A DNA stretch of 47,937 bases, from assembly GCA_903940225.1 (NCBI GenBank), contig CAJAKC010000014.1:1-47937 (forward strand), given 5' to 3'. Position 1 is the first letter of the stretch. Every line of letters begins with the position of its first letter. The notes below the pieces were generated by a model. The model ran no database searches. It was given only the letters and a program-made list of their open reading frames with translations, and was not told the origin of the DNA. The stretch comes from an uncultured Microbacteriaceae bacterium (GTDB taxonomy: Bacteria; Actinomycetota; Actinomycetes; Actinomycetales; Microbacteriaceae). This document shows positions 17,406 through 25,797 of the stretch, in pieces. The translations under genes and the position numbers were made by a program.

Positions 17406-20400
17406 ATGGTTCGATCGCGCACAACGGCCGGCAGAAGACCGCCCGTTAAGCCGTCGCACGCGAAAAACCGTCGCTCCGGTTCCCGAACGGCAATCGCTAG
17501 CGCTCTTGCAATCTCGGCCGCCGCTTTTGGTCTGGGATTAACCGCAATCGCGACGCAAACGACGATCGTCGTAGACCTTCCGACCGTCACGTCCATCACG
17601 GGCTCATCTCGAGACATGGACTTCTCGGATCGCGTTTCGCTACCGACCGCCTGGGCAACTTCCCAGTGGATCGTCGCCGAGATCGCGGTCACGCTCCAAG
17701 ACTCCGACAGCGCCGATGTTTATCGTGGTCCTGACAACTGCATCGTCGACCTCAAGGACAATGTCACGTCCTCGACGGTTCTCGCTTACGGTGACACCGC
17801 GCCGAACGCGTTACGCGCGCTTCCGGGGCTGGCCAGCGACATCTTCATCATGAACGACCGCTCGCCGCAAATGTCACTGTCGGGGCCGGCCAATGCCGTC
17901 AAACAGGCGCTTGCCAACGTGCGCGTGAGTTGCGCGACGGCCGCGGGGCTGGCCGGAAAGTATGTTCGGGTCGGCGCGGTGCCAACGGAATCTCCCGCGA
18001 CAATTGACGGTTCCACTGCGAACGGCGCTTTGTTTTACGTGTTCTCAACCAACCACTACTACCGATACTGGAAGGACACCACGACGACAATCGCGTCAAA
18101 CTACACGCGTATCGGCGAAATGATCGACTATGCGGCGACCCAAACGATTACCGTCAACGGGAGCGATGTCAACGTTTCCGGTGCGGCCAGGCCAGCAGGA
18201 TGGGTGGCGACGCTGGAGGAACGAGACGAAATCCTGCTGACGAACGCGGTTGGAGTTGCCGCCAACGGCCCGATGATTGGCCTGACCGATGTCGGTACCG
18301 ATTCCGCAAACCAGGGCGCTTATCTGTCGGGTGGAACATATCGCGTGCAGACGAACGGCAAGAGTTGGGCGTGGAACGCCGCCTGGGGAACAGCGCCAAC
18401 CGGTACGTCTAACTGCACGACGCTCGAGGGCAACTACCGCTGGATTGGACCAGACGCCTGGTGCAAGCGTGTGCCGACGCTGAACACGTTTGACGCGACG
18501 ACAAAGTCGAACACGAGATTTTGGGGCTACAACACCGGCACCGCGCAGTGGGAACCGTGGGTGGACGTGCCCGAGTACACGGTCGCCTCGGCCGCGATTT
18601 CGTCGAATGTCGTCACCGTGACGACGACAGCTGCTCACGGATACGCAGCGAATGATCAGGTGCGCGTTTCGGGGGTCGCCGATTCGGTGAATGGCTGGCG
18701 TACGGTGCTCGCCACTCCGTCCTCGACAACCTTCACGTTCGCTGCCACAGCCGCCGATGCATCCGTCACTCCGTCTGCTGGTCAGGTCACAAAGCAGATT
18801 ACGAACGCCTCCGAGCTGGACATGACGTCCAACAACGTCACCCAAGGGGCGAGCGATTTCAATGGCAGCGCAGTGTGGCATTCGTGGCACATTGCCAGCA
18901 ACTACATCGATGAACCCAACGTGTCCGGCGACTTCGTTTATATGGGGTACGGCGGGGCGTATTGGGATGATGCCCTCCCCGCTGACGGCGTCGAGCGTGA
19001 CGGCCAGCGCCTGGGGAACCAGACGCGTCGGTACATGTTCATTGAATTTTGTTCGGGCCGATCAACCGAATTCACCTGTGCACCGCCGGATTCGGCTGTT
19101 GCATCAACTCTGTTGGCATACGGGCAGACCATTACCTTCGCCAATCCCGGGAACCACACGGCATCGTTCACGATTTCACCAGCACCCTCGACGACGTCGG
19201 GACTGCCGGTCACCCTCACGTCAACGACTCCCTCGGTCTGCATGCTTTCAGGACTGACGGTGACCAAGGTCACGAACGGAAAATGCACACTGGTGGCAAC
19301 ACAGGCGGGGAACGGCACATACCTGGCTGCCCCGCCTGTGACGCGAAGTATCGCGTTCACCAACAACTTCACCCTCAACGTGACCAACGGGCTTGTCCAG
19401 AACTACACCAGTTCGTTGGCTAGTTTCAACGTGGGCCCGGTGACTTTCGTGAATCCGCCCGTCAACGTAACCGTCGATGTGACTCTGACGGACACGGCGG
19501 ATGTCGCTGTCGCCGCCTCGGACGCCTTCCGTCTCGATGTTGGCACGTGGGACACCGCGAATTCGGTTGTCAACGCAGGCACGGCAACCGAGGTCCAGAT
19601 AACCGGCGACAGGTCAACCCAGGTTTCCCTCACCGGCCCTCAGGCGGCGGTGCAGGCAGTTTTGGAGTCGGTACGCATCTATCGCAACGGACAATCGACA
19701 CTCGGGGTCAACGGAGTAACCCGACAAATCAAGGTCACGGGCACGGAGGGTGTTCCGGGTGTCGTGTGGTCCGCCGAACTTAAGCACTATTACCGACTAG
19801 CGACTCGAACGACCAGCGACGGGCTGGGCAGCGTCAACGATTGTTCGTCGTCACCGTGCCAAACGCGGCACTTCGTGAGATGGTCAACTGCCCGCATCGA
19901 TGCAGCTTCAGCCTCGAACAACATCACCGTCAACGGTGCAACCTACAAGGGGTATCTAGCCGCAATCACGACGAAGGCGGAATTTGATTTCATCCGAACA
20001 AAGGTCGCTCAAATTGGTGGCGTCTTGCGACCGGCGTGGGTTGGCGGGTCTGACTTCGAGACGGAGGGCATCTGGAAGTGGGTGGCGGGGCCCGAGGCGT
20101 TAGCGCAAGGTGGCGACCAAGCCTTCACCACGAACGATCGGCTCGACGTCACGAAGTACGACGGCGCGCAATTCTTTGGACCGGTCTTTGACGGTCCGTC
20201 GGTGAACTCGGGTTCAGTTTCGCTGGGGGATACCTCGGCAAGTTTGCGCCGAGACGTGTGTCGCGACCGGGGCGCTCGTGGCACCTGCGACACATCGACT
20301 ACATACGTCCGTTGGTCTCCCGGTAACGCGAGTTATCGCTATGACTGGGACGGTTCGGGTACGGAGATCAGCGGAGCACAGGGTGGCGACGGTGCCTATG

Positions 20401-22415
20401 CACCTCAACCCGACAACTGGGGTGCCTCGAACGATGAAACCGACGGATCCATTGGTGAAGACGGACTGATTATGAACTGGTGTGCCAGCAGTTCGTCCAG
20501 CCTGAATGCCGCCATTACCCCCGTTGATCTCTACGGGACTGGCTCCGCGAATCATTACTGCACGCCAGGCTGGAATGACCTCGCCCACAACAACGTCGAC
20601 ACCTCGACGGACATGTCGGATTGGGCGCTGACCCAGGGAACCACTCAGTATTTGATTGAGTACTGCGGGTACGACGACGATGTGCCGTGTGATGCGCCAT
20701 CGAACGCGGTCGCGACCGTCTCGTTCCAAGTTCAAGACGATTCGACGCAATTGCAGTGGACAATCGCTGGACGCCAGTCGGCGGTGCCGACGGCCGGTGG
20801 AGTCGCCGACGCATCATGCACCACCGGTACCGCAGCAGTCCGCGAAGATTCCCGATACCGAATTCTTACCCTGACGGCACCGGCGAGCGGTAACGGTTCG
20901 TGCACGTGGACCGCCCCCTCGGGTGTCACACAGGTCGAGGTTCTCGCCGTCGGTGGTGGTGGTGGCGGCGGCTACGACGCGGGCGGTGGTGGTGGTGGCG
21001 GGGCAACCGCGTACCACTCGAGCCTCACCGAGTCCTCCCTGTCGATTACGGTCGGTGGTGGCGGTGGTGTCAGTTCCTCCGGAGCGACGTGGGCCGCGAA
21101 GCGCGGCACGGCCGGCACGACAACCACCGTGGCTTCCGGTTCCGTGACGATGTCCGCCGGTGGTGGCGCTGGCGGCAACGGTTGCTCGTGGTCGGGTAAC
21201 CCCGCGCAGTTCTGCGGATCCGGTGGCAATTCGAACACCGGTGGTGCCGGTGGTACGGCAACAGGCGGGACAAGGAACGGTTCGGGCGGAACGGGCGGAA
21301 ATGGCGTCTGGACGAGCGGATCGGTAGCGTCCAACAACCGTACACTGCCGACAAACGGCGCAGATGGTCGTCAAAATCAAATCATCTACGCACTCAATTC
21401 CTATGGCGGTGGCGGTGGCGGTTCGGGGGCCAGCCTCACGCCCGGCAGTGGTGGCGCGGGCGGCGGTGCCGCGGGAACGACATCTAACGGAGCTCCGGCC
21501 GCTGCAACGGCATCCACCGGTGGCGGTGGCGGTGGCGGAAACGGCCCTGGCTCGAGTGGTGGTTCTGGCGTCGTCATCCTGCGCTATTCGACGGACCTCA
21601 TCGCGCAAGCGGGAGCAACAACGGTCAACGTCTCGTTCACCGGAGCAAACTCAGTCAATAACGTCGGCACCCTCAAGCGTCAATGGGCAAGTTTGACCGA
21701 CTCCACCTGCGGAACAACGTGGACCACCGAAGCCGCGAACATCAACTCACTGCCCGATAACTCCAGCCTGACCGGCGGGCGCTGTTACCGCTGGACGTAT
21801 GATTCCGGACTTGCAACAGGCGCGATCGCCCCGACAGATACGGCAAGCTTCTCACCGACGGCGAACCTTACGTCGCCCGTCCTGAAAGTCCCGTTGCAAC
21901 CGTCGCTGATTGCACCCGACACGATTTTGGTCGACCCCCGCACGTCAGCTGTTCCGTTATCAGGGATCACGGTTTCCGGACCGGAACGCGTGCGATTCTG
22001 TGTCTATGAATCGAGCGAATCGACGTTGTCGGGAATCGGTACACCAGCATCAAACACCCGAGTGACCTTTGACGCCGGAACGGTCGGATCGGCAGATTCC
22101 ACCTTCACGCTCACGGGTTCCAGCGCTGATGTGACGGGTGATTTATCGGACGTCATCACGATTCAGGGTTCGCGCGCCATTGCACAAAGCGCACTGAACT
22201 CGATAATCGTGCACCGCACCGTTGGACGCTTTGGAACATCCTCCTACCTGCTGATTCGCGCAATTCCGGTGATAGACGGAGCCAGCTCGATGTGCACGGC
22301 AAACCCCAACGGTCTCGCGCCCGCGGCCTCCAGCACGGTCATGGTGAGGGTCAAACCCGTTGGAATTGAGTTGCGCGAAACGCTGACCATCACACTGGTC
22401 GCGGGTAGACTTTGA
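17406..22415 (+). CDS. Giant secreted surface protein with C-type-lectin-like and Gly-rich domains
   Basis: A 1669-residue protein. Residues 1-27 are very basic and 28-52 hydrophobic, an export signal or anchor. A beta-rich module with the pattern SLSGPANAVKQALANVRV (near 160) recurs as SLTGPQAAVQAVLESVRI (near 740) and more weakly near 1560-1615. Each of the first two precedes a C-type-lectin-like region (about 210-565 and 795-1105) ending in FIEFC or LIEYC; the first holds an inserted small domain (about 385-460). An Ig-like stretch lies near 575-650. Residues 1138-1398 are Gly-rich with runs of seven Gly. No LPXTG sorting signal is seen, so the final location is unclear. Shine-Dalgarno-like GGGGGAAAG lies just before ATG 17406. 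Function unknown; adhesion or matrix is inferred. Confidence 0.82.
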   Translation: MVRSRTTAGRRPPVKPSHAKNRRSGSRTAIASALAISAAAFGLGLTAIATQTTIVVDLPTVTSITGSSRDMDFSDRVSLPTAWATSQWIVAEIAVTLQDSDSADVYRGPDNCIVDLKDNVTSSTVLAYGDTAPNALRALPGLASDIFIMNDRSPQMSLSGPANAVKQALANVRVSCATAAGLAGKYVRVGAVPTESPATIDGSTANGALFYVFSTNHYYRYWKDTTTTIASNYTRIGEMIDYAATQTITVNGSDVNVSGAARPAGWVATLEERDEILLTNAVGVAANGPMIGLTDVGTDSANQGAYLSGGTYRVQTNGKSWAWNAAWGTAPTGTSNCTTLEGNYRWIGPDAWCKRVPTLNTFDATTKSNTRFWGYNTGTAQWEPWVDVPEYTVASAAISSNVVTVTTTAAHGYAANDQVRVSGVADSVNGWRTVLATPSSTTFTFAATAADASVTPSAGQVTKQITNASELDMTSNNVTQGASDFNGSAVWHSWHIASNYIDEPNVSGDFVYMGYGGAYWDDALPADGVERDGQRLGNQTRRYMFIEFCSGRSTEFTCAPPDSAVASTLLAYGQTITFANPGNHTASFTISPAPSTTSGLPVTLTSTTPSVCMLSGLTVTKVTNGKCTLVATQAGNGTYLAAPPVTRSIAFTNNFTLNVTNGLVQNYTSSLASFNVGPVTFVNPPVNVTVDVTLTDTADVAVAASDAFRLDVGTWDTANSVVNAGTATEVQITGDRSTQVSLTGPQAAVQAVLESVRIYRNGQSTLGVNGVTRQIKVTGTEGVPGVVWSAELKHYYRLATRTTSDGLGSVNDCSSSPCQTRHFVRWSTARIDAASASNNITVNGATYKGYLAAITTKAEFDFIRTKVAQIGGVLRPAWVGGSDFETEGIWKWVAGPEALAQGGDQAFTTNDRLDVTKYDGAQFFGPVFDGPSVNSGSVSLGDTSASLRRDVCRDRGARGTCDTSTTYVRWSPGNASYRYDWDGSGTEISGAQGGDGAYAPQPDNWGASNDETDGSIGEDGLIMNWCASSSSSLNAAITPVDLYGTGSANHYCTPGWNDLAHNNVDTSTDMSDWALTQGTTQYLIEYCGYDDDVPCDAPSNAVATVSFQVQDDSTQLQWTIAGRQSAVPTAGGVADASCTTGTAAVREDSRYRILTLTAPASGNGSCTWTAPSGVTQVEVLAVGGGGGGGYDAGGGGGGGATAYHSSLTESSLSITVGGGGGVSSSGATWAAKRGTAGTTTTVASGSVTMSAGGGAGGNGCSWSGNPAQFCGSGGNSNTGGAGGTATGGTRNGSGGTGGNGVWTSGSVASNNRTLPTNGADGRQNQIIYALNSYGGGGGGSGASLTPGSGGAGGGAAGTTSNGAPAAATASTGGGGGGGNGPGSSGGSGVVILRYSTDLIAQAGATTVNVSFTGANSVNNVGTLKRQWASLTDSTCGTTWTTEAANINSLPDNSSLTGGRCYRWTYDSGLATGAIAPTDTASFSPTANLTSPVLKVPLQPSLIAPDTILVDPRTSAVPLSGITVSGPERVRFCVYESSESTLSGIGTPASNTRVTFDAGTVGSADSTFTLTGSSADVTGDLSDVITIQGSRAIAQSALNSIIVHRTVGRFGTSSYLLIRAIPVIDGASSMCTANPNGLAPAASSTVMVRVKPVGIELRETLTITLVAGRL

Positions 22416-22417
22416 CT

Positions 22418-23137
22418 GTGCCACATCGGAATCCACCCTCGATTACGGATGATCTCGCTGATGAGATGTCGCGTTATGACAAGATCATCGAATTAACGAT
22501 TCAGAAAGTCGCGTCGCTGGGTGTGGCCAGTTTTAGCGTCAAAGACGTCTGCGACGAGTTGGGCGTATCGCACAGCCTCATCAACCACCATTACGGTGGA
22601 AAGCACGGGCTGGTCGCAGCCGCTTTGCCGATCGTGTACGCCCGCCATGTCGCCGGCTCGTGGCGTTTGGTCGATGAGTCGAAACGGTCACCCGAAGAAG
22701 CCATTGAAACGTGGATTCGCGTTACCACCCAGTGGAATGTTGCGAACCCCGGTTGGGCCGTCATGCTCAATTACCCGACGGCGTCTCTGGAAACGACGAA
22801 CGCGAGTACACCGGAACAGGCCGACATCCTTTCGCGATGGGGCCAGTACAACCTCGTACGTCTGTTGGGCCTCGTCGTTGACCTGCGTCACAATCGCGCG
22901 ACCGTGACTCCGTATGACAAGGACCGTGGCACGATTGACGACATTGGCGCAACCCAGGTGGAAATTGACGTCGCTGCGACAATCGCGTTCTCGGCCCTGG
23001 GCGTTTACGTCTGGTCAGTCGGCCGACACTTACCCTCGAAAGACCTCCCTCAGGTGCACGAATTGGGCAAGCATGCCGTCGATTTTCACATCAAATACAT
23101 CATTCGCCATGCAAAGAACTTTGACGGGACGCTTTAG
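22418..23137 (+). CDS. TetR-type transcriptional regulator
   Basis: A 239-residue protein with an N-terminal TetR DNA-binding domain (about residues 20-65: IIELTIQKVASLGVASFSVK, then DVCDELGVSHSLINHHYGGK) and a helical ligand/dimer domain. GTG 22418 is favoured because TAGACT at 22406-22411 ends 6 bases before it; a TTG at 22412 overlapping the giant gene's stop is the alternative. It lies between the giant gene and the SipW operon, both preceded by the same palindrome, so it is the best candidate for their regulator (inference). It converges on the collagen-like gene with a 4-base overlap. Confidence 0.85.
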   Translation: MPHRNPPSITDDLADEMSRYDKIIELTIQKVASLGVASFSVKDVCDELGVSHSLINHHYGGKHGLVAAALPIVYARHVAGSWRLVDESKRSPEEAIETWIRVTTQWNVANPGWAVMLNYPTASLETTNASTPEQADILSRWGQYNLVRLLGLVVDLRHNRATVTPYDKDRGTIDDIGATQVEIDVAATIAFSALGVYVWSVGRHLPSKDLPQVHELGKHAVDFHIKYIIRHAKNFDGTL

Positions 23138-23847
23138 TACGCCATTTCAATAATGATCTGGTTGAGGTCACGTGATGCGATGGTGTGCAGTACCGGGTAT
23201 TGCTCTGCCAACAGAGTCAGCGAGTTATCGGAGACAGTGACGGGGCCTGTCTCTAGGACGGTCAGCACCGAGTCGTCATTGTCAATCAGGTAAAGAGCAA
23301 GCGACTGTCCGTTGCAGGCATCACTCAAGTCGTCGATGATGATTCGTCCCAGGATGAGTTCGCCGCCGATGTAGTCGGACCGCAACCGGATGGTGATGTC
23401 CGAATCGCAGGCCTCGACGGTGCCCGCGCCGTTGCCGATGGAGATTGGAGTGCTGTCACCCTGAGGGCCCTGCGGCCCGGTTTGGCCGGCCGGACCTTGC
23501 GCACCAGTCATGCCGTCTCGTCCTGGGGCGCCGTCGGAACCTTCAGATCCGGGGAGTCCATTGGCACCCTCCGAACCGGGCAACCCCCGTGTTCCGGGAT
23601 TCCCGTCTAACCCGTTCGATCCGTTTGTTCCGTTCGCCCCAGCGGGGTAACCGCCCATGTCGGTTATCGCCCACTTCACCGCGTACTTGACCGCAAAGGG
23701 TGTGGTTATCGCAAACAGCAAAATGGCGATGATTATCGCGATGGCACGGAGAGTCCGGCGATGGTCACGCCTACGAATCGCGGCTGCCGCGGTGGCGGCG
23801 AACTCGCCAGCCCGAAAGGCGCCCGAAGGGGGATCGGCGACTGTCAT
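23134..23847 (-). CDS. Collagen-like membrane protein with a C-terminal two-cysteine domain
   Basis: A 237-residue protein. A basic cytoplasmic N-terminus is followed by a membrane helix (about 34-52), then 21 uninterrupted Gly-X-Y triplets (residues 70-132), a collagen-like stalk outside the cell. The last about 100 residues form a beta-rich domain with Cys in EACDSDITIR and DACNGQSLALYL. That domain matches the C-terminus of the SipW substrate at 24367-24843 in spacing and motif. ATG 23847 overlaps the signal peptidase stop (ATGA), fixing the start and showing one operon. Confidence 0.85.
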   Translation of the reverse strand: MTVADPPSGAFRAGEFAATAAAAIRRRDHRRTLRAIAIIIAILLFAITTPFAVKYAVKWAITDMGGYPAGANGTNGSNGLDGNPGTRGLPGSEGANGLPGSEGSDGAPGRDGMTGAQGPAGQTGPQGPQGDSTPISIGNGAGTVEACDSDITIRLRSDYIGGELILGRIIIDDLSDACNGQSLALYLIDNDDSVLTVLETGPVTVSDNSLTLLAEQYPVLHTIASRDLNQIIIEMAY

Positions 23848-24299
23848 CGCGAACGACGCTGGGGCCAGAACCACCAGACGAGGAAGACGACTAGTCCGGC
23901 ACCCAGGCCGTAGAGGCCGAGGCTCCAGTCGAGTGAGTTGATGCCGGGAATTCGGAACACAGCAACGCCCAACACGTCTTCGGCGGTGGGGTGCTGGACA
24001 TCGGCAATTGGGTTTGCATCACCTTTTACGACCCAGCCGTCCGCGGCAGTGTCGACGATTCGGTGAGTGAAGTTGGCGATCGGTTCGCCGTCGAAACTCG
24101 TGCCCTGGTAAATGACGACATCACCAACGACGGGGGAGCGGTACTCGTCGTTGATCGTTACCACGAGGTCACCCGCGTTGATGGCCGGTTCCATCGAACC
24201 CGTCATGACATAGCTGACGCGAGCGACATCGAAAGCGGCAAGACTAGCGAAACCAGCGACAATAAGCCCCAGGAAGACGAGCCAGATCGTATTTTTCAT
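23844..24299 (-). CDS. sipW: SipW-type signal peptidase I
   Basis: A 151-residue membrane serine protease of the archaeal/ER type. The catalytic Ser35 lies in MTGSMEP and the partner is His79 in NFTHRIV instead of the Lys of ordinary bacterial signal peptidases; VKGDANPIAD completes the site. Membrane segments lie at both ends (about 5-23 and 126-144). SipW enzymes process a special class of exported matrix proteins such as TasA. Here the probable substrate is encoded just upstream and a collagen-like protein just downstream, all on one strand. Confidence 0.92.
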   Translation of the reverse strand: MKNTIWLVFLGLIVAGFASLAAFDVARVSYVMTGSMEPAINAGDLVVTINDEYRSPVVGDVVIYQGTSFDGEPIANFTHRIVDTAADGWVVKGDANPIADVQHPTAEDVLGVAVFRIPGINSLDWSLGLYGLGAGLVVFLVWWFWPQRRSR

Positions 24300-24316
24300 T
24301 GCGTTCCTCTATGTGA

Positions 24317-24353
24317 ACGAATCCCGAGAATGGTCGCCATCCTCGGGATTCGT
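24317..24353 (-). promoter_or_regulatory. Strong intercistronic hairpin between the matrix gene and sipW
   Basis: ACGAATCCCGAG at 24317-24328 is the exact complement of CTCGGGATTCGT at 24342-24353. Inside, ATGG 24330-24333 pairs with CCAT 24337-24340 around a TCG loop, so the stem is about 16 bp with one mismatch. No T-tract follows on the transcribed strand. This is likely a partial attenuator, RNase-processing site or 3' stabiliser that would let the upstream gene be expressed above the peptidase. Confidence 0.72.
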
Positions 24354-24366
24354 GTCGCAGGGGTGG

Positions 24367-24843
24367 TTATCGAACTTCGAGAGCGAAGCCTGCAACCTCG
24401 GAAGCGAGCACCGTGCCTTCGACCTCGACCACGACGTCGTCGGCGCCAGCGACCGCATTGTCGGAGTCTGTGATCGTGACGGCAGTCGTGGTGATGTCGT
24501 TCTCAGATCCTGTGAGCTTGATGACGAGCTGAACCGATTCACCCGCACAGGCTTCGTCGATCGACGAGAGGGTCACCGTGTTCAACAGGAACGTCCCGGA
24601 CGATTCGCTGTAGTTCGATGCGGGGGTGATGTCGATTGTTGCGTCGCAGGTAGCAGTTCCCTGGCTACCCTGTGCAAACTGGATGTCGGTGTCACTGTTG
24701 AGTGAGATGTTTGCAGCGTAGGTCGAACCGATGATCGGTACGAGTGCGGCGACAGCGATACCGGCAATGATGGGCGCAACTCCGCGCTTGCGGCGCGACT
24801 CTGCTGCTCGCTTGTCCTTGCGGGACTGGAGTTCGTTTTCCAT
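24367..24843 (-). CDS. SipW-dependent exported matrix-type protein
   Basis: A 158-residue protein with a SipW-type signal: a basic start (MENELQSRKDKRAAESRRKR), a hydrophobic segment (about 21-38) and a likely cut near STYA-AN. The mature part is a beta-rich domain with Cys in ATCDATIDI and EACAGESVQLVI, the same pattern as the collagen-like protein of this operon. TasA and camelysin are the known SipW substrates; this one is smaller and not clearly TasA. AAAAGGATAAACACC precedes the ATG. Operators B and C lie upstream. Confidence 0.82.
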   Translation of the reverse strand: MENELQSRKDKRAAESRRKRGVAPIIAGIAVAALVPIIGSTYAANISLNSDTDIQFAQGSQGTATCDATIDITPASNYSESSGTFLLNTVTLSSIDEACAGESVQLVIKLTGSENDITTTAVTITDSDNAVAGADDVVVEVEGTVLASEVAGFALEVR

Positions 24844-24865
24844 GGTGTTTATCCTTTTGTAGAAG

Positions 24866-24883
24866 TGAACTGAATTCGATTCA
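24866..24883 (-). promoter_or_regulatory. Operator B of the SipW operon
   Basis: TGAACTGAATTCGATTCA on the plus strand matches the palindrome TGAACTGAATTCAGTTCA at 16 of 18 positions. It lies 23 bases before the ATG of the matrix-type gene, close to where transcription should start. I could not assign the -10 hexamer with confidence. Confidence 0.72.
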
Positions 24884-24911
24884 GCAGTAAAAAACTAGCA
24901 CAAAATTGTCC

Positions 24912-24929
24912 TAAATGGAATTCAGTTCA
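24912..24929 (-). promoter_or_regulatory. Operator C of the SipW operon
   Basis: TAAATGGAATTCAGTTCA on the plus strand matches the palindrome at 15 of 18 positions and shares GAATTCAGTTCA exactly with operator A. It is centred 46 bp from operator B, so two dimers could bind the same promoter region. Confidence 0.65.
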
Positions 24930-24995
24930 GTAATATTTTCTGGTCGGCGTGTCGGGGCTTGAAGGCCACTCTTGACTGACGGGTAATCTGGGAAT

Positions 24996-25787
24996 ATGTC
25001 TGCCGCCACAACACACTCCACCGCACGCCGTGTACTCGTCACCGGTGCATCCAGTGGAATCGGTGCGGCGACCGCGCGACTGCTCGCACAGCGCGGGTTC
25101 GAGGTCGTCGCCGTTGCTCGCCGACTTGACCGTTTGCAAGCACTCGCGAAGGAAACCGGGATCACCGTCCGCCAGCTCGACGTCACGGACCACGAGGCGA
25201 TTCGCGCCCTCGCCGACGAACTTAAGGCCGACGGAATTGACGCGATTCTCAACATTGCAGGAGGCGCCACCGACGCATCGCCCGTCGAAAGCGCTGACCC
25301 CGATTCATGGCGGCGCATGTTCGAGGTCAACGTCCTCGGCGTTCAGCAAATGATTGCCCACTTCATCCCGTTACTGCGGGATGCCGCCCGCGCGCACGGT
25401 TCGGCCGACATTCTCACGGTCACCTCGACGGCAGGATCGGTCGCGTACGAAACGGGTGGTGGCTACAACGTTGCCAAGTTCGGTGCACAGGCACTGATGG
25501 ATGTTCTGCGCCTGGAACTTTCCGGTGAACCGATTCGTGTTATCGATATCGCACCCGGGCAGGTCAAAACCGAAGAGTTCGCGCTTGGTCGATTCGGTGG
25601 AGACCAGTCACGGGTCGACGCGCTCTATAAAGATGTGCAAAATCCGCTCAGCGCCGAGGACGTTGCCGAGGTGATCGTGCACGCACTTGAAGTGCCGTCG
25701 CACGTCAACTTTGATCGAATCGTCGTGCGACCCGTTGCCCAGGCCGCCCAGCACAAGTTGCACCGCGGGAAACTCGAAGTTCGCTAG
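24996..25787 (+). CDS. Short-chain dehydrogenase/reductase
   Basis: A 263-residue classical SDR. The cofactor motif is LVTGASSGIGAA (about residues 14-25), the NAG-like motif is NIAGGA, the catalytic Ser lies in TVTSTAGS and the Tyr/Lys pair in GGGYNVAKFG. It resembles YdfG-type NADP-dependent serine/3-hydroxy acid dehydrogenases, but the substrate cannot be fixed. TAATCT at 24984-24989 ends 6 bases before the ATG, and TTGAAG 24959-24964 is a possible -35. Confidence 0.9.
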   Translation: MSAATTHSTARRVLVTGASSGIGAATARLLAQRGFEVVAVARRLDRLQALAKETGITVRQLDVTDHEAIRALADELKADGIDAILNIAGGATDASPVESADPDSWRRMFEVNVLGVQQMIAHFIPLLRDAARAHGSADILTVTSTAGSVAYETGGGYNVAKFGAQALMDVLRLELSGEPIRVIDIAPGQVKTEEFALGRFGGDQSRVDALYKDVQNPLSAEDVAEVIVHALEVPSHVNFDRIVVRPVAQAAQHKLHRGKLEVR

Positions 25788-25797
25788 GCTCGACACC

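Noticed and set aside
20940-21600. Tandem GGT/GGC repeats looking like a satellite or array
   Set aside because: They are in-frame Gly codons of the giant surface protein, with no spacer structure; not CRISPR.
24317-24353. The sipW intercistronic hairpin as a full terminator
   Set aside because: No T-run follows on the transcribed strand, and sipW has no evident promoter of its own, so read-through is needed.
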